NCBI RefSeq assembly: GCF_003253485.1
Contig: NZ_QKTX01000003.1
Span: 62,001 to 126,000 of the forward strand
Length of the DNA stretch: 64,000 nt
Source: Algoriphagus aquaeductus
GTDB taxonomy: Bacteria; Bacteroidota; Bacteroidia; Cytophagales; Cyclobacteriaceae
Direction of reading: 5' to 3'
The notes below the pieces were generated by a model. That model did no database searches. It had not been told where the DNA came from and saw only the letters and a program-made list of their open reading frames with translations. The position numbers and the translations under genes were made by a program. This document shows, piece after piece, positions 1-8,046 of the stretch. Position 1 is the first letter of the stretch, and the number at the start of each line of letters is the position of its first letter.

Positions 1-2
1 AT

Positions 3-593
3 TCCATGGGTATGGCGCTCTTGGGTATTCTGTTTGCAGGTCTGTCCAATTTTGATTGGTTTTCGCACAAGGTGCTTTATTTCTACCTCTGCTTTATGGT
101 TGCTTTTTACTTTTTGGCTGGGATAGGAAGGGCAAATATTGGAGATCTCAAAAAGCCTTGGTTTATATTGGTCCCATCGAGCTGGGCATCCAAATTTTGG
201 AATATGATCAAGCTGGACTTGGTCCAAACCCTGATCTTTTCAATTTTGTTGATTGTGCCGTCGGTGTTTCTCGCGCAGATAGACCCTTGGTTGATTTTGA
301 TTTTTCCTTTGGGGATGATTTTTTCTTACCTGGTGGGGTTGGCGATCAACCTTATCCCACAGGTTGGGCTGGAAGAAGGGTGGGACAGGATTTTGATCAA
401 GCCCCTTATGATTGGAGGGATTTTCCTGTTTGGATTGATTCCTTTTTTCATTTTGTCCGTGATCGTATTGGCTCTTACCGACCAGTTTTTTCTGGGGATG
501 TTGGTCATGGTCCTCGGACTTGGGTTTATAGCAGCTATTCTCATCCATGTGACCTTGGATATTTTGAAAAGGCTTGAGTTCAAAGAGATTTAG
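3..593 (+). CDS. Partial polytopic membrane protein, possibly an ABC exporter permease (C-terminal part)
   Basis: The reading frame is open to the window edge, so the gene is cut at its 5' end; the first ATG seen (base 6) is probably internal. About 195 residues are visible with five or six hydrophobic segments, around residues 1-15, 23-42, 72-90, 93-115, 133-155 and 160-183, and a short charged tail. No enzymatic motif is seen. The pattern of long paired helices with an amphipathic stretch between helices 2 and 3 resembles the membrane domain of ABC-2 type or putative bacterial ABC exporters, but this is a weak resemblance. The ATPase partner, if any, would lie upstream of the window. Function should be treated as unknown. 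Confidence 0.45.
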   Translation, partial: SMGMALLGILFAGLSNFDWFSHKVLYFYLCFMVAFYFLAGIGRANIGDLKKPWFILVPSSWASKFWNMIKLDLVQTLIFSILLIVPSVFLAQIDPWLILIFPLGMIFSYLVGLAINLIPQVGLEEGWDRILIKPLMIGGIFLFGLIPFFILSVIVLALTDQFFLGMLVMVLGLGFIAAILIHVTLDILKRLEFKEI

Positions 594-717
594 GACAAGC
601 TTAGCAGTTTGGAAAGTGAACCAAGAGTACTTCAATTAACTCTTTTCAGAACCTGAAGTGGGCAAAATATTATTTGGTTTTCCGAATGGAAAATCCTTTT
701 GGCCTGAAAAAATCCTG

Positions 718-725
718 TAATTTTG
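718..725 (+). promoter_or_regulatory. Candidate -7 promoter box for cystathionine beta-synthase
   Basis: TAATTTTG fits the Bacteroidota -7 consensus TAnnTTTG. The best upstream TTTG (698-701) is only 16 nt away, shorter than the usual 19-21, so the -33 element is weak. The box overlaps the TTG at 723, which argues against that codon as the start and favours the ATG at 747. Confidence 0.4.
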
Positions 726-746
726 AATTCCAAATATAACAATGCT

Positions 747-2114
747 ATGATTTATAACTCCATCATCGATACCATCGGAAATACCCCGATGATCCGGCTC
801 AACAAACTTTCCAAAGGAATCAAAGGAGAGGTCTTGGTCAAAGTGGAATATTTCAATCCCGGAAATTCCATGAAAGACCGGATGGCTATCAAAATGGTGG
901 AGGATGCAGAGAAAGCAGGGATATTAAAACCAGGCGGAACCATCATCGAAGGTACATCCGGAAATACCGGGATGGGTTTGGCTTTGGCCGCGGTGGCAAA
1001 GGGGTACAAGTGTATTTTTACCATGGCGGACAAACAGTCCAAAGAAAAAATAGACATCCTCAAGGCGGTCGGTGCTGAGGTGGTCGTATGTCCCACCAAT
1101 GTGACTCCGGATGATCCCCGATCTTACTATTCAGTAGCCAGAAAACTGAATCGCGATATTCCCAATTCTTTTTACCCCAATCAATACGACAACCTCTCCA
1201 ACACCGCGGCCCATTATGAGACCACAGGTCCGGAAATCTGGAAAGATACCGGGGGCCGAATCACCCATTATGCAGCTGGAGTAGGTACCGGTGGATCGAT
1301 GTGTGGAACAGCTAAGTTTTTGAAGGAGCAAAATCCTGATTTGGTGACAGTCGGGATCGATACCTATGGTTCTGTATTCAAAAAATATAAAGAGACCGGA
1401 ATTTTTGACGAGAAAGAAATCTATCCATATCTGACCGAAGGAATCGGCGAGGATATTCTTCCCAAGAATGTCGATTTCAGTTTGATCGATCATTTCATCA
1501 AGGTGACGGATAAGGATGCCGCAGTAATGACCCGACGGTTGGCTCGTGAGGAAGGACTTTTTGTGGGATGGTCTTGTGGATCGGCGGTGCATGGAGCTTT
1601 GGAATATGCCAAAGACCATTTAAAAGAAGGCGATGTGATGGTGATCATTCTACCGGATCATGGTACGCGCTATTTGGGTAAGATCTACAATGACGAGTGG
1701 ATGCGAAATCACGGCTTTTTGGAAGACAAAACATTTTCTACAGCCCGGGATATCATTGCGCAGCGTAGTGGAAACTATCACTTGCTGTCTGTGAAAAAGA
1801 CAGATTCGGTAAAAGAAGCCATTGCCATGATGAATGGCAAAAGCATTTCCCAGATTCCTGTAGTTGACGGGGACGAGGTGGTGGGCAGCTTGACCGATAA
1901 TAAGCTGCTTTCCAAAATCATCGACAATCCTTTGCTCAAAGATGCTTCTGTTGCCGAGGTGATGGAGCCTTCGATGAAATTTGTCGCTTTGGACTCTACG
2001 TTGGATGTACTTTCATCTATGGTGGAGAAAGAAAAAGCAGTTTTGGTGAGAGATACATTTGACAGCATCCATATCATCACCAAGCATGATATCCTGGAGG
2101 CGTTTACCAATTAA
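747..2114 (+). CDS. Cystathionine beta-synthase (PLP-dependent, with C-terminal CBS pair)
   Basis: This 455-residue protein should condense serine (or O-acetylserine) with homocysteine or sulfide, in transsulfuration or cysteine synthesis in the cytoplasm. It has a fold-type II PLP domain at residues ~1-320. The Schiff-base lysine is Lys43 in the NSMKDR motif, the phosphate-binding loop is GTSGNTG at ~69-75, and a glycine-rich GVGTGGS loop follows. Two CBS domains fill ~330-455, which fits the regulated long form rather than plain cysteine synthase CysK. The frame extends upstream to a TTG at 723, but the ATG at 747 is preferred because a -7 promoter box overlaps the TTG. The next gene starts 2 bp after the stop, so the two are probably cotranscribed. 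Confidence 0.9.
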   Translation: MIYNSIIDTIGNTPMIRLNKLSKGIKGEVLVKVEYFNPGNSMKDRMAIKMVEDAEKAGILKPGGTIIEGTSGNTGMGLALAAVAKGYKCIFTMADKQSKEKIDILKAVGAEVVVCPTNVTPDDPRSYYSVARKLNRDIPNSFYPNQYDNLSNTAAHYETTGPEIWKDTGGRITHYAAGVGTGGSMCGTAKFLKEQNPDLVTVGIDTYGSVFKKYKETGIFDEKEIYPYLTEGIGEDILPKNVDFSLIDHFIKVTDKDAAVMTRRLAREEGLFVGWSCGSAVHGALEYAKDHLKEGDVMVIILPDHGTRYLGKIYNDEWMRNHGFLEDKTFSTARDIIAQRSGNYHLLSVKKTDSVKEAIAMMNGKSISQIPVVDGDEVVGSLTDNKLLSKIIDNPLLKDASVAEVMEPSMKFVALDSTLDVLSSMVEKEKAVLVRDTFDSIHIITKHDILEAFTN

Positions 2115-2116
2115 TT

Positions 2117-2779
2117 ATGGAGGCAGAACGGCTAAACAAGCTTTTGACTGTATCGGTAGATTTTGATATCAAAGAATCATTTGTAAAAGCCTGGGAATTA
2201 TTCAAATCCCAGGCTTTGTTTCATGTCATGTACATGCTTTTGATTCTATCGATTCAGGGACTTGTGGTGATCTACGTTCAGGAGTACATGATTATTTACA
2301 GTGCTTTTTTGGCTCCAGCTCTCTATTCGGGATTCTTTTTGGTAGCCAACAAAATCAGTCGCGGAGAACCCGTGATTTATCCTGATTATTTCGGGGGTTT
2401 TCGGTTTTGGTTGCCTCTTGTAGGGATTTCATTGCTTTCTCAGGTGCTCGTTGCCTTAGGGTTGTTTGCCTTGGTGATCCCTGGAGTGTATTTGGCGGTA
2501 GGTTACCTTTTTGCCATGTTGATGGGGATTTTTGGTGGCTTGGACGTGTGGTCAGCAATGGAATGGAGCAGAAAATTGATCACCCGAAATTGGTGGCAGT
2601 TTTTCGCATTGCTAATGATTTTGATAGCCATGAACTTGCTTGGACTTCTTTTGGCAGGCATCGGACTTTTGGTCAGCTTTCCGATGACTTTTTTGGTGTT
2701 GTATGTGATTTTTGAGGATATGACTCAGGAGGTATTCTCTGAGGAAGGCGCCGGGATCACTCATGGGCCAGAAGCATAG
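2117..2779 (+). CDS. Hypothetical six-helix integral membrane protein
   Basis: The gene starts 2 bp after the cystathionine beta-synthase stop. The 220-residue product has an N-terminal amphipathic stretch (DIKESFVKAWELFK) and about six hydrophobic segments arranged as pairs, ending with a short acidic tail. The layout resembles DUF4013/GlpM-like or 'glycerophosphodiesterase membrane domain' proteins of Bacteroidota, which have a repeated pattern of a short amphipathic helix followed by transmembrane pairs. No catalytic residues are recognisable and no function is assigned. Its last 23 bases overlap the 3' end of the convergent acyltransferase gene, so transcripts of the two genes would be complementary at their ends. 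Confidence 0.75.
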   Translation: MEAERLNKLLTVSVDFDIKESFVKAWELFKSQALFHVMYMLLILSIQGLVVIYVQEYMIIYSAFLAPALYSGFFLVANKISRGEPVIYPDYFGGFRFWLPLVGISLLSQVLVALGLFALVIPGVYLAVGYLFAMLMGIFGGLDVWSAMEWSRKLITRNWWQFFALLMILIAMNLLGLLLAGIGLLVSFPMTFLVLYVIFEDMTQEVFSEEGAGITHGPEA

Positions 2780-3485
2780 CTTCCAGCCTATTCCGGCATT
2801 TGGAAGCAAATTCATTCACCGCGTTTTCGCTCGGGATAGGTGGATTGATCGGGTCTGAAAAGTAGATCCTCACTTTTCCGGGTGTGAGGAGGATAGAGCC
2901 TCTTTTCATAATCTGATCTGCACCGATCACTGCCATAGGTAAAATGGGGATCCGAGTATCAATGGAAAGCCGAAAAGCGCCTTTCTGAAAGGGAAGAAGA
3001 AGATCCGAGCTGTCGTTCCGGGTGCCTTCCGGTGCCACCACCACAGAAATTCCCTTTTCCAAAATGCCGATCAGCTTTTCCAAACTAGCTCTTCTTGATT
3101 CCACGGAAGTACGATCCACCCATACGGCCAATTTCCCCACTACCCAACCAAAGAATGGAATTTTGGAAAGTTCTTTCTTTCCCAGTGCCCGAAGCGCTTG
3201 AGGAATGGCCATGGGGATGACCGGTGCATCAATAAACGAGCGATGGTTGAAAATATAGATGTATGGTTTGGTCGGATCGATTCTTTCTTTGCCATGGACT
3301 TCAAACCGGATCCCGGAAAGAAAAGCCCAAATCCCTGCCCAAACACGAATAAGCCGAATGGAAACCTTGTCCCCCCGGTCTGCGACCAATATCGGGATGA
3401 CAATGAATATTCCGAGCATCAACAATAGAGCGATAAAGATCAGTGCAGAATAGAGGGTGTAAATCCACTGGAAGAACTTGATCAT
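2757..3485 (-). CDS. 1-acyl-sn-glycerol-3-phosphate acyltransferase (PlsC family)
   Basis: This 242-residue membrane-anchored protein should transfer an acyl chain to lysophosphatidic acid in phospholipid synthesis. An N-terminal transmembrane helix spans residues ~10-32. The catalytic HX4D motif is in FNHRSFIDAP (~81-90), and the acceptor phosphate-binding motif EGTR is in VAPEGTRND. PMAVIGAD is a later block typical of the family. The start ATG at 3485 is followed directly by the hydrophobic helix. The gene converges on the membrane protein gene at 2117-2779 with a 23-bp overlap. PlsC homologues vary in acyl and head-group specificity, so the exact substrate is inferred from the family. Confidence 0.88.
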   Translation of the reverse strand: MIKFFQWIYTLYSALIFIALLLMLGIFIVIPILVADRGDKVSIRLIRVWAGIWAFLSGIRFEVHGKERIDPTKPYIYIFNHRSFIDAPVIPMAIPQALRALGKKELSKIPFFGWVVGKLAVWVDRTSVESRRASLEKLIGILEKGISVVVAPEGTRNDSSDLLLPFQKGAFRLSIDTRIPILPMAVIGADQIMKRGSILLTPGKVRIYFSDPINPPIPSENAVNEFASKCRNRLEAMLLAHE

Positions 3486-3507
3486 TGGCGAAATTGAGTT
3501 AAATTTG
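3478..3507 (+). promoter_or_regulatory. Candidate promoter for an orphan plus-strand transcript
   Basis: TTG (3478-3480) is followed by a 19-nt spacer and TAAATTTG (3500-3507), a full match to the Bacteroidota TAnnTTTG box with ideal spacing. It faces away from plsC and has no plus-strand gene directly downstream, but a strong terminator lies about 60 nt further on. Confidence 0.4.
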
Positions 3508-3512
3508 GGTTC

Positions 3513-3580
3513 GTTAATTATCCTTCAACTCTTTGCTTGCAGGTCCCAGTTTGATTAAGTTCAAAATGGGACCTTTTTTT
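3513..3580 (+). ncRNA. Candidate small RNA between plsC and the secreted-peptide gene
   Basis: A promoter-like sequence at 3478-3507 predicts a transcript starting near 3513. It would end at an intrinsic terminator at 3541-3580, whose 8-bp stem (AGGTCCCA with TGGGACCT) is followed by seven T. The roughly 68-nt transcript has no ORF of useful length. The hairpin lacks a T-run on the minus strand, so it does not serve plsC. This is an inference from signals alone; it could instead be a leader read from an unseen antisense start inside plsC. Confidence 0.35.
3541..3580 (+). terminator. Intrinsic terminator (plus strand)
   Basis: AGGTCCCA (3541-3548) pairs perfectly with TGGGACCT (3567-3574) and is followed by TTTTTTT. 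No annotated plus-strand gene ends upstream of it. Confidence 0.75.
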
Positions 3581-3706
3581 AACTAATTCAAATTCTTTTA
3601 AATCAAAATTATGCCGTTCAGACGATATTAATAGGTTTCATCCAAAGTGACTTTTATTTTTTTTTTATTGAAATTCAGATCATGTTCAACTTAATCTTTT
3701 CGTAAA

Positions 3707-3940
3707 ATGAAAAAGTACCTTTTATCAGCCACATTCACTTTTGCAATGGTGGTAATGTTGTTATCTTCTGGGAAAGTACAAAGCCAAGCATCTCTTCCAG
3801 AACAGGGCTATGAACCAAAGCTTGAACCTTTCAGCTATCCTATAGTTGCTGGTACACTTTGGGTCGTTAAGTGCAGGCCATTGGAGGATGCATCATGTTC
3901 AGTTTCTGCTCAAATTCCATGTGCCGAAGCCGAAGGTTAA
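3707..3940 (+). CDS. Short secreted Cys-containing peptide (NVEALA-like arrangement)
   Basis: The 77-residue protein has a clear signal peptide (MKKYLLSATFTFAMVVMLLSSG, likely cleavage near VQSQA). The mature tail has three cysteines (VKC, ASC, IPC) and no known domain. In Bacteroidota, small secreted peptides of the NVEALA class are often encoded just upstream of six-bladed propeller lipoproteins, and this gene sits in that position. The literal NVEALA motif is absent, so membership is by context only. A terminator or attenuator follows at 3946-3990, before the lipoprotein gene. The DNA is more AT-rich than the flanking housekeeping genes. The function is unknown; a secreted signal or a propeller-binding ligand are guesses. 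Confidence 0.6.
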   Translation: MKKYLLSATFTFAMVVMLLSSGKVQSQASLPEQGYEPKLEPFSYPIVAGTLWVVKCRPLEDASCSVSAQIPCAEAEG

Positions 3941-3945
3941 ATTTA

Positions 3946-3990
3946 AATAAGCCTTTATGAAATGGTTATTCATCTAGGCTTATTTTTTTA
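3946..3990 (+). terminator. Terminator/attenuator between peptide and propeller lipoprotein genes
   Basis: AATAAGCCT (3946-3954) pairs perfectly with AGGCTTATT (3976-3984), with an inner ATGAA/TTCAT stem, and is followed by a T-run. It lies 6 bp past the peptide stop and 11 bp before the lipoprotein ATG. It would make the peptide mRNA much more abundant than the downstream message. Confidence 0.75.
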
Positions 3991-4000
3991 AAATTGTATT

Positions 4001-5155
4001 ATGAAAACATATTTCTTTTGCATTGTACTGGTCGTTTTCTTTAGCTGTACAAAAGAAATCGACAAAGAGAAAATTTCGATTAACTTGAACGATACTAAAG
4101 ATTTGAAGTATTCGGAAATTTTTCAGAGTTTTGAATATATTTATCTTCAAATACCTGATAGTGTACCTCTTATAAACCCTGTTAAATTAACAATAAATGA
4201 ATTCGGGATTTTTGTTCAGGATAGAGACCAAGATAATTTATTAATATTTAGTAGTTCAGGTAAATTTGAAAGAATCATTAAATCATCTGGGCCTGGACCT
4301 GGTGAATTCTTAAATCTGGAAGATTTCCAAATTCTCCTAGATGAAATTTTAATATTGGATAATAATTTAAAGAAATTAATAAAGTTTGATTTGTTGGGAA
4401 GATTTAAAGAGGAAAGTAAAATTGAATTTCACCCATACAACATTCATCAATCAAGCAATCGACTATTAATGTATTTTGCTAATAGGCCTGAGTACAAGAA
4501 TTTTTCTATTGTTGGAAAAAATAAGAATGAGCTTTCAGGGATGAAAAAAGTAAAAGAAGAATTCATAGGGATAAATTATTCTTCAACTGCTGGCTTCTTA
4601 AAAGACGATTTAAGGAAAAAGATTTTTTTGAAACTTGACACATCTTATGAAGTAGTTATTTTTGATGAAACTGGAAATATCGAAAATGAGATTGAATTTG
4701 ATTTTGGACGGTATAATTTTTCAGATCAAAAGAGAAAGGAATTCGGGCTTTCTCCTGAACGTTATACTTATTTAAGGGAGAATAATATGGTAGAAAATAT
4801 ATTTTCGTTTCTTCCACTTAAGAGTAATTTCTTGGCAACAATTGTTCAAATCGGATTAAAGGCCAAATACGTTATTTTAAATGAAGACTTAAAAAGTTAT
4901 ACAGTTGCTTCGAAATTTATCAACGATATCGATAATTTTGAGGGCGATTTTTCGCCAATTTCTCAATTCAACGGGAATATTATTTTATCCAAGGATTCAA
5001 GAAGTTTTCAAAAAGAATATCTCAAAAGTTTTGGGGGAAAATCAATCAGTTCTAATGATTTTAATAAACCGGATGGCATTCATCAGTTTTATAAAAAAAA
5101 TGAACATGATTTTCAAAATGATAACTTTGTTGTAATTAAAGCTAAGGTGAGATAA
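4001..5155 (+). CDS. Six-bladed beta-propeller lipoprotein (BF3164/TolB-like)
   Basis: The 384-residue protein starts with a lipoprotein signal (lipobox FFSC, Cys16), so it should be anchored to a membrane outside the cytoplasm. The body shows repeated propeller-blade features such as LLIFSSSGKFERIIKSSG and LIKFDLLGRFKEESKI, typical of the '6-bladed beta-propeller' family of Bacteroidota. The signature GPGPGEFLNLEDF is typical of this family. It follows a short secreted peptide gene across an attenuator hairpin. Its AT content is clearly higher than its neighbours, a pattern that can reflect transfer. No enzymatic residues are seen, and ligand binding is the likely role. Confidence 0.8.
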   Translation: MKTYFFCIVLVVFFSCTKEIDKEKISINLNDTKDLKYSEIFQSFEYIYLQIPDSVPLINPVKLTINEFGIFVQDRDQDNLLIFSSSGKFERIIKSSGPGPGEFLNLEDFQILLDEILILDNNLKKLIKFDLLGRFKEESKIEFHPYNIHQSSNRLLMYFANRPEYKNFSIVGKNKNELSGMKKVKEEFIGINYSSTAGFLKDDLRKKIFLKLDTSYEVVIFDETGNIENEIEFDFGRYNFSDQKRKEFGLSPERYTYLRENNMVENIFSFLPLKSNFLATIVQIGLKAKYVILNEDLKSYTVASKFINDIDNFEGDFSPISQFNGNIILSKDSRSFQKEYLKSFGGKSISSNDFNKPDGIHQFYKKNEHDFQNDNFVVIKAKVR

Positions 5156-5227
5156 TGAACTGTTTTTTTGATTTGTAAAATTGTTGAATAATCTTCCACC
5201 ACTTATTCTCCTTTTTCAAAAAAACCT

Positions 5228-5235
5228 TACCTTTG
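5228..5235 (+). promoter_or_regulatory. Candidate -7 promoter box of rpsA
   Basis: TACCTTTG matches TAnnTTTG exactly and is identical to the box in front of the alternative complex III operon. No clear TTTG lies 19-21 nt upstream. It predicts a leader of about 105 nt before the rpsA start codon at 5348. Confidence 0.5.
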
Positions 5236-5297
5236 CAATCCGTTCGGGTGAATGGGGTGTTTTGCGTTTGCAAAGCGCTGATTTCTAACCAAAAAAG

Positions 5298-5325
5298 CAG
5301 CAGTCTCATGACTCTAGGACTGTTG
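5298..5325 (+). promoter_or_regulatory. rpsA leader hairpin, candidate autoregulatory element
   Basis: CAGCAGTC (5298-5305) can pair with GACTGTTG (5318-5325) with one G-U pair and a 12-nt loop. It ends 22 nt before the rpsA ATG. S1 genes are autogenously regulated through leader structure in Proteobacteria; a similar role here is inferred from position only. Confidence 0.3.
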
Positions 5326-5347
5326 GTTTTCAGAGTCAATTTTATTT

Positions 5348-7120
5348 ATGTCTAGTTCAAAAGAATTTAATTGGGACAACTTCGGCACCAAAGGTTTCGG
5401 AGAAGGCTATTCCAAAGAGCAAAGAGCTCAGATGGAAGCCATGTACGCCGGAACCTTGAATGAGATCACTGAAAAAGAAGTGATCAAAGGTGTGGTAGTA
5501 GGAGTAAACGACAAGGATGTAATCATCAACATCGGGTTCAAATCTGACGGACTTGTGCCGCTTTCTGAATTCCGGGATGTAGCCAGCATCAAGCCAGGCG
5601 ACGAGGTGGAAGTATTCATCGAGGAGCAGGAGAATGCATTGGGTCAGTTGATCCTTTCCCGTAAGAAAGCCAAAATCGTCCGTGCTTGGCAGGACATCGA
5701 AAGCGCTCTTGAAAATGACAGCGTGATCGAAGGTTTGGTGAAGAGAAGAACCAAGGGTGGTCTGATCGTAGATATCTACGGGGTAGAGGCCTTCTTGCCA
5801 GGTTCTCAGATCGACGTGAAGCCTATCAGAGATTTCGATATCTATGTAGGTAAGAAAATGGAAGTAAAAGTGGTGAAAATCAACCACACCAACGATAACG
5901 TAGTAGTTTCTCACAAAGTGTTGATCGAGAAAGATCTCGAAAAGCAAAAGGCAGAAATCCTCAACAACCTCGAGAAAGGTCAAGTTTTGGAAGGTGTGAT
6001 CAAGAACATGACCAACTTCGGTGTATTCATCGATTTGGGTGGTGTAGATGGTCTACTTCACATTACAGATATCTCTTGGGGCCGTATCAATCATCCGGAG
6101 GAAGTATTGCAGCTTGACCAGAAGGTTCAGATTGTTGTTCTTGATTTCGATGATGACAAGAAGAGAATTTCGTTGGGTATGAAGCAGTTGACTTCACATC
6201 CATGGGATTCTTTGGCTGCTAACCTTGAGGTTGGATCCAGAGTACAAGGTAAGATTGTCAACGTAGCTGACTACGGTGCATTCTTGGAATTGGCTCCGGG
6301 TGTAGAAGGTTTGATCCACGTTTCCGAAATGAGCTGGTCTCAGCACTTGAGAAACCCAGCTGACTTTGTAAAAGTAGGTGACGAGATCGAAGCAGTAGTA
6401 TTGACTTTGGATAAGGATGACAGAAAGATGTCTTTGGGTATCAAGCAGCTTACCGAAGATCCTTGGACAAAAGGTGATATGTCTACCAAATATGCGGTAG
6501 GTACCAAGCACAAAGGCGTGGTAAGAAACTTGACCAACTTCGGTCTCTTCCTTGAATTGGAAGAAGGAATCGACGGATTGGTTCACGTATCTGACCTTTC
6601 CTGGACTAAGAAAATTAAGCATCCTTCTGAGTTTGTAAAAGTTGGAGACGAGCTAGAAGTAGCTGTTCTTGAACTTGACGTGGACAACAGAAGATTGGCT
6701 TTGGGTCACAAGCAGTTGGAAGAAAACCCATGGGATACGTTCGAAACGGTATTCCCTGTAGGTTCAGTGCATAAGTGTACTGTCAACTCCAAAAACGACA
6801 AAGGTGCTGTCCTTGAGCTTCCTTACGGACTGGAAGGCTTCGCCACTGTGAAAAACTTGGAGAAAGAAGACGGTACTTAGGTAGAAATTGGTGAATCTTT
6901 GGATTTCAAAGTGACCGAATTCTCTAAGGACGATAAGCGTATTGTTCTTTCTCACACAGCTACCTTCAGAGAAGAAGCTAAAGCGGCTAAGAAAGCAGCA
7001 GTACCAGCTGGCAAGAAGAAGGAAGATGCAGTCGAAATGCCTGCCCAAGCTGAAAAATCTACTCTCGGAGACATCGATGCTCTAGCTGAGTTGAAAGAGA
7101 AAATGGAAGGTAAAAAATAA
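5348..7120 (+). CDS. rpsA: 30S ribosomal protein S1, interrupted by an in-frame TAG at 6878-6880
   Basis: S1 binds mRNA on the 30S subunit and aids initiation. Five complete S1/OB domains can be read: ~38-105, 120-190, 207-278, 292-365 and 381-452, with hallmark strings such as NFGVFIDLGGVDGLLHITD. A sixth starts near residue 467. Codon 511 is TAG, directly after KEDGT. The same frame then continues for 79 sense codons (VEIGESLDFKVTEF...) to TAA at 7118-7120, completing the sixth domain and a Lys/Ala-rich tail. A single C-to-T change from CAG (Gln) would explain it. If the stop is real, the product is 510 residues long and lacks half of domain 6. Sequencing error, a tolerated truncation, or read-through are all possible; the other genes here show no such breaks. 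Confidence 0.92.
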
Positions 7121-7173
7121 GAAGCTAGATTCTAGACATTAGAATCAAGACTAATTACAGTAAATAAAAGAAG

Positions 7174-7201
7174 CGCCGGCTAAAAAGTCGGCGTTTTTTT
7201 G
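7174..7201 (+). terminator. Intrinsic terminator of rpsA
   Basis: CGCCGGC (7174-7180) pairs with GTCGGCG (7187-7193) around a TAAAAA loop, followed by seven T. It lies 53 bp past the full-length rpsA stop, which shows that the transcription unit still spans the region after the TAG. Confidence 0.9.
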
Positions 7202-7423
7202 TTTAAAACCTGCCATGTCTTAAGTTGTCTGTGAGAGCTTGTAGCGATTCTACTTGGTTCTTCGTAAGGTCATTGTATATTCAGTAAATCACTTTCCACT
7301 TTAAAAAATGATGAAATACCCATGAGAAAATGCTTCTCACACAGGGGGATGATTATCCGGGGCATTCTCCCGATGAAAGATCGGGACAGGCTATGTGGCA
7401 AATGAAAATCAAATTATAAACAG
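7202..7423 (+). other. Intergenic region without a recognised gene
   Basis: No ORF with coding character is seen. A small stem (CCCGAT/ATCGGG around 7369-7384) resembles the short palindromes scattered through Bacteroidota intergenic DNA. The promoter of the barrel gene at 7424 must lie here but no good TAnnTTTG box was found. Confidence 0.5.
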
Positions 7424-8020
7424 ATGAAAAAGAACTTGCTTTTTACTTTTATGCTTTTGAATTCGGTCTTTGCTTTTGGTCAAAGTGGTCTGGAGTTGAA
7501 AGGGTTTGTTGGATTTTCTAGCACTATTCTCGGTCCAAAACAGGAATTTATCGGCGGGAGCTCAGGGGAAATGAAAAACCTGAAAGAGTTTGGATTAATT
7601 CTCTCTCAAGAAATCGGGCCAAACATCAGGTTAAAGAGCGGGTTAACTTATTCCTATTCAGCAGTACAATTTACACCTCCTCCCTGTCCGAATTGTGGTG
7701 TAAATGATCTTTTTGCTCATAATCCTGATTTCAAAATGCTTTCTATTCCAGTATTTGCAGAATATGCCTTAGGAGATTTCTTTTACGCTGCTGCAGGACC
7801 TATCCTGGATTTCCAGCTTTCTGAAGGAAACAATATTACGGATCAAAGTGGATTGGGCTATTTGGTAGGATTTGGGGGGAAAGTGAAAACTGAAAAATTT
7901 TCGTTCTCACTTTTTCCCAATTACAAAAGACACAGCGTCATTCCTTTTGAGAATAATGGAAGCGGGAAAGATATCTTACGTGAGTTTGGAGTTCAATTGG
8001 GAATTGGGTATCGGTTTTAA
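7424..8020 (+). CDS. Outer-membrane beta-barrel protein (PorT/OmpW-like)
   Basis: The 198-residue protein has a signal peptide ending near FAFGQS. Alternating hydrophobic/polar strands follow (LELKGFVGF, FGLILSQEIG, RLKSGLTYSYS, FAEYALGDFFYAAAGPILDFQLS), ending in a terminal aromatic residue (GIGYRF), the usual C-terminal signature of an outer-membrane barrel. The length fits the eight-stranded 'outer membrane beta-barrel/PorT' families of Bacteroidota. A CPNC motif lies in the loop around residue 87-90. The lipoprotein gene follows 26 bp later. The substrate or partner is unknown. Confidence 0.75.
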   Translation: MKKNLLFTFMLLNSVFAFGQSGLELKGFVGFSSTILGPKQEFIGGSSGEMKNLKEFGLILSQEIGPNIRLKSGLTYSYSAVQFTPPPCPNCGVNDLFAHNPDFKMLSIPVFAEYALGDFFYAAAGPILDFQLSEGNNITDQSGLGYLVGFGGKVKTEKFSFSLFPNYKRHSVIPFENNGSGKDILREFGVQLGIGYRF

Positions 8021-8046
8021 CTAACTTTTTTCAATCGACGCTAGCT

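Noticed and set aside
5142..5339. Minus-strand ORF of 65 codons before rpsA
   Set aside because: It covers the rpsA promoter and leader, and the predicted protein shows no recognisable features.
5357..5983. Long minus-strand ORF of 208 codons inside rpsA
   Set aside because: It lies fully within a conserved gene on the other strand, has no domain or signal, and reflects codon bias of S1 repeats.
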